Of a stretch of DNA of 64,000 nt, positions 62,399 through 64,000 are shown piece by piece (the first letter of the stretch is position 1; each line of letters starts with the position of its first letter). The notes beneath the pieces were generated by a model. It had not been told where the DNA came from, ran no database searches, and worked only from the letters and a program-made list of their open reading frames with translations. Location: the NCBI RefSeq assembly GCF_025399895.1, contig NZ_JAODUA010000003.1, forward strand, positions 62,001 through 126,000, given 5' to 3'. The stretch comes from Streptomyces sp. ASQP_92. GTDB taxonomy: Bacteria > Actinomycetota > Actinomycetes > Streptomycetales > Streptomycetaceae. Made by a program: the position numbers and the translations under genes.

Positions 62399-63349
62399 GT
62401 GGGGAACAGTTCAGCGGCCATCGAGACGCGAGGCCTCAGCAAGCGGTACCGCGGCGGGCAGTTGGCCGTGAACGGGCTGGACCTCACGGTCCCCCGCGGC
62501 AGCGTCTTCGGCTTCCTCGGCCCCAACGGCTCGGGCAAGACGACCACCATCCGGATGCTGATGGGCCTCATCGAGCCGACCTCCGGCACCGCGCGCCTCC
62601 TGGGCAGCCCCATGCCGGCGGCCGCCCGCACCGTACTGCCCAGGGTGGGCGCCCTGATCGAGGGCCCCGCCCTGTACGGCTTCCTGTCCGGCCGGGACAA
62701 CCTGCTGCGGTACGACGCCGCCGACCCCACCGCCGACCCGCGCACCCGCACCGCGCGGGTCACGACGGCCCTGGACCGGGTGGGCCTCACATCCGCCGCG
62801 GGCAAGAAGGCGCGGGCCTACTCGCTGGGCATGAAGCAGCGCCTCGGCCTGGCCGCGGCGCTGCTCCAGCGCCGGGAGCTGCTCGTCCTGGACGAGCCGA
62901 CGAACGGGCTCGACCCGCAGGGCATGCGGGAAATCCGTTCCCTGATACGGGAGTTGGCCGAGGACGGGACGACCGTCTTCCTCTCCTCGCACCTCCTCGA
63001 CGAGATCGAGCAGGTCTGCTCGCACGCCGCCGTGATGAACCAGGGCCGGCTCGTCGTCCAGGGCGAGGTGGCCGAGCTCGCCGCCAACGCGCGCGGCAGG
63101 CTCGCGGTGACCACCCCCGACCCCCAGGCCGCGGCCCGCCTCCTCAAGGGGCGGGGGATCGCCGATGTGACGGTCCTCGGCGAGGACCGCGTGACGGCCG
63201 AACTGCCGCCCGACGGTGTGGAGTTGGCGGACATCAACGCCGAGCTGGTACGGGCCGGGGTGCGGGTGCGTGGCTTCGTGGCCGAGCGGGCCTCCCTGGA
63301 GGACGCCTTCGTCGCACTGACCGGGGAGGGTTTCGATGTCGCGGGCTGA
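62399..63349 (+). CDS. ABC transporter ATP-binding protein (ABC-2 type)
   Basis: GTG at 62399 with AAAGGGG upstream; a GTG at 62339 in the terminator region is less likely. 316 residues. Walker A FLGPNGSGKTTTI, signature YSLGMKQRLGLA, Walker B LLVLDEPTNGLDPQG, His switch SSHLLDE. The C-terminal 80 residues are the accessory domain of drug/lipid-type exporters. Overlaps the permease start by 14 bp. Confidence 0.93.
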   Translation: MGNSSAAIETRGLSKRYRGGQLAVNGLDLTVPRGSVFGFLGPNGSGKTTTIRMLMGLIEPTSGTARLLGSPMPAAARTVLPRVGALIEGPALYGFLSGRDNLLRYDAADPTADPRTRTARVTTALDRVGLTSAAGKKARAYSLGMKQRLGLAAALLQRRELLVLDEPTNGLDPQGMREIRSLIRELAEDGTTVFLSSHLLDEIEQVCSHAAVMNQGRLVVQGEVAELAANARGRLAVTTPDPQAAARLLKGRGIADVTVLGEDRVTAELPPDGVELADINAELVRAGVRVRGFVAERASLEDAFVALTGEGFDVAG

Positions 63350-64000
63350 GACCGTGAACGAGGCGCGGCAGGGCCGGGAGCCCGCGCGCGACCCGAGCGT
63401 CCTGTGGTCGCTGGGCCTGTTCCGTTCTGAGCTGGTCACGGTGGTGCGCCGCTGGCGCACGCTCGCCCTGCTCGGGGTGCTGGCCGCGGTGCCGGTCCTG
63501 ATCGGCATCGCGGTGAAGATCGACACGGGGGGCGGCGGCGGGGGAGGCGGCCGCGACGGGGGCGGTGGCCCCGCGTTCATCACGCAGATCACCAACAACG
63601 GCCTCTTCCTCGTCTTCGCGGCGCTCGCGGCCACCCTGCCGGTGTTCCTGCCGATGGCGGTCGGGGTGGTGGCGGGCGACGCGATGGCGGGCGAGGCCGC
63701 GTCGGGCACCCTGCGCTATCTGCTGGTGGCCCCGGCGGGCCGCACCCGGCTGCTGCTCGCCAAGTACGCCTCGGTGCTCGCGTTCTGTCTGGTGGCCACG
63801 CTCGTGGTGGCGGCCTCGGCGCTCGCGGTCGGTGCGCTGCTCTTCCCGCTCGGCGATGTCACGACGATCTCCGGTACACGGATCTCGTTCGCCGACGGGC
63901 TGCTGCGGGCGGTGGCGATCGCCGGCGTGGTGGCGGTCTCGCTGTCGGGGATGGCGGCCCTGGGGCTGTTCGTCTCGACGCTGACCAACAGCGGGATCGC
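63336..64000 (+). CDS. ABC-2 type permease, truncated by the window end
   Basis: ATG at 63336 with GGGGAGGG five bases upstream; reading is open to base 64000, so the C-terminus is outside. About 221 residues visible: a first helix (LALLGVLAAVPVLIGIAV), a Gly-rich extracellular loop, then GLFLVFAALAATLPVFLPMAVGV, GDAMAGEAASGTLRYLLVAPAGR (the typical ABC-2 loop, read in two parts) and two more helices. Partner of the ATPase; substrate unknown. Confidence 0.9.
   Translation, partial: MSRAETVNEARQGREPARDPSVLWSLGLFRSELVTVVRRWRTLALLGVLAAVPVLIGIAVKIDTGGGGGGGGRDGGGGPAFITQITNNGLFLVFAALAATLPVFLPMAVGVVAGDAMAGEAASGTLRYLLVAPAGRTRLLLAKYASVLAFCLVATLVVAASALAVGALLFPLGDVTTISGTRISFADGLLRAVAIAGVVAVSLSGMAALGLFVSTLTNSGI

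Overview
The window is high-GC actinobacterial chromosome, almost certainly Streptomyces or a close relative. The evidence is very high GC at third codon positions, many GTG starts and 4-nt ATGA/GTGA overlaps, a 14-gene nuoA-N operon, futalosine-pathway menaquinone synthesis (mqnC) with menG/ubiE nearby, an actinobacterial Tad pilus locus, and GC-rich interspersed intergenic repeats typical of Streptomyces. No tRNA, rRNA, CRISPR array, transposase or phage integrase was seen.

Positions 1-11.5 kb hold an accessory-looking cluster on both strands: two small WXG-motif proteins (7077-7325, 8071-8340), three or four large proteins with helical WXG-like N-termini or glycine-rich membrane-active C-termini (1-1038, 2416-3858, 4806-6998, 9490-11502), two lipoproteins and several small partners. 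One large protein carries a DUF1023-type alpha/beta hydrolase domain. This looks like an orphan set of type VII (ESX-like) secretion substrates and accessory factors without the secretion machine. Two of the genes converge and share a 112-nt, nearly identical 3' end as an inverted repeat.

Positions 11.7-26.7 kb hold a Tad (Flp) pilus locus: CpaB/RcpC-like, TadZ-like, TadA, TadB, TadC, Flp pilin, TadE, TadF-like, TadG-like, a large membrane LysM-BTAD protein and an A24 prepilin peptidase. It is bracketed or interrupted by two paralogous two-gene cassettes, each a lipoprotein followed by a secreted protein. One points outward on the minus strand (11669-13350) and one is on the plus strand (21197-22884). 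Both keep the same 13-nt start/stop overlap. This duplicated, uncharacterised secreted pair tied to a Gram-positive Tad locus is the strongest candidate for an undescribed system here.

Positions 26.8-35 kb carry menaquinone and envelope genes: mqnC, an amidohydrolase fragment-like gene, a GH18-like lipoprotein, menG, a GNAT acetyltransferase, a MenJ-like flavoprotein, a PH-domain membrane protein and an NlpC/P60 hydrolase. Positions 35.2-51.3 kb are nuoABCDEFGHIJKLMN, preceded by a Rex-type operator (TGTGA-N6-TCACA) at 35125-35140. nuoM appears to carry a small repeat element inserted in frame.

Positions 51.3-64 kb hold recQ, a fumarylacetoacetase, a CocE-type hydrolase, a POT peptide transporter, a long-chain polyprenyl diphosphate synthase (plausibly for the menaquinone tail), a LolA-like exported protein and an ABC-2 exporter whose permease runs off the window. 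Intergenic gaps at 28.6-29.1, 51.3-52.0, 54.0-54.3 and 55.9-56.1 kb are filled by two repeat families: a roughly 22-bp unit spaced every 55-59 bp, and a composite two-hairpin element.
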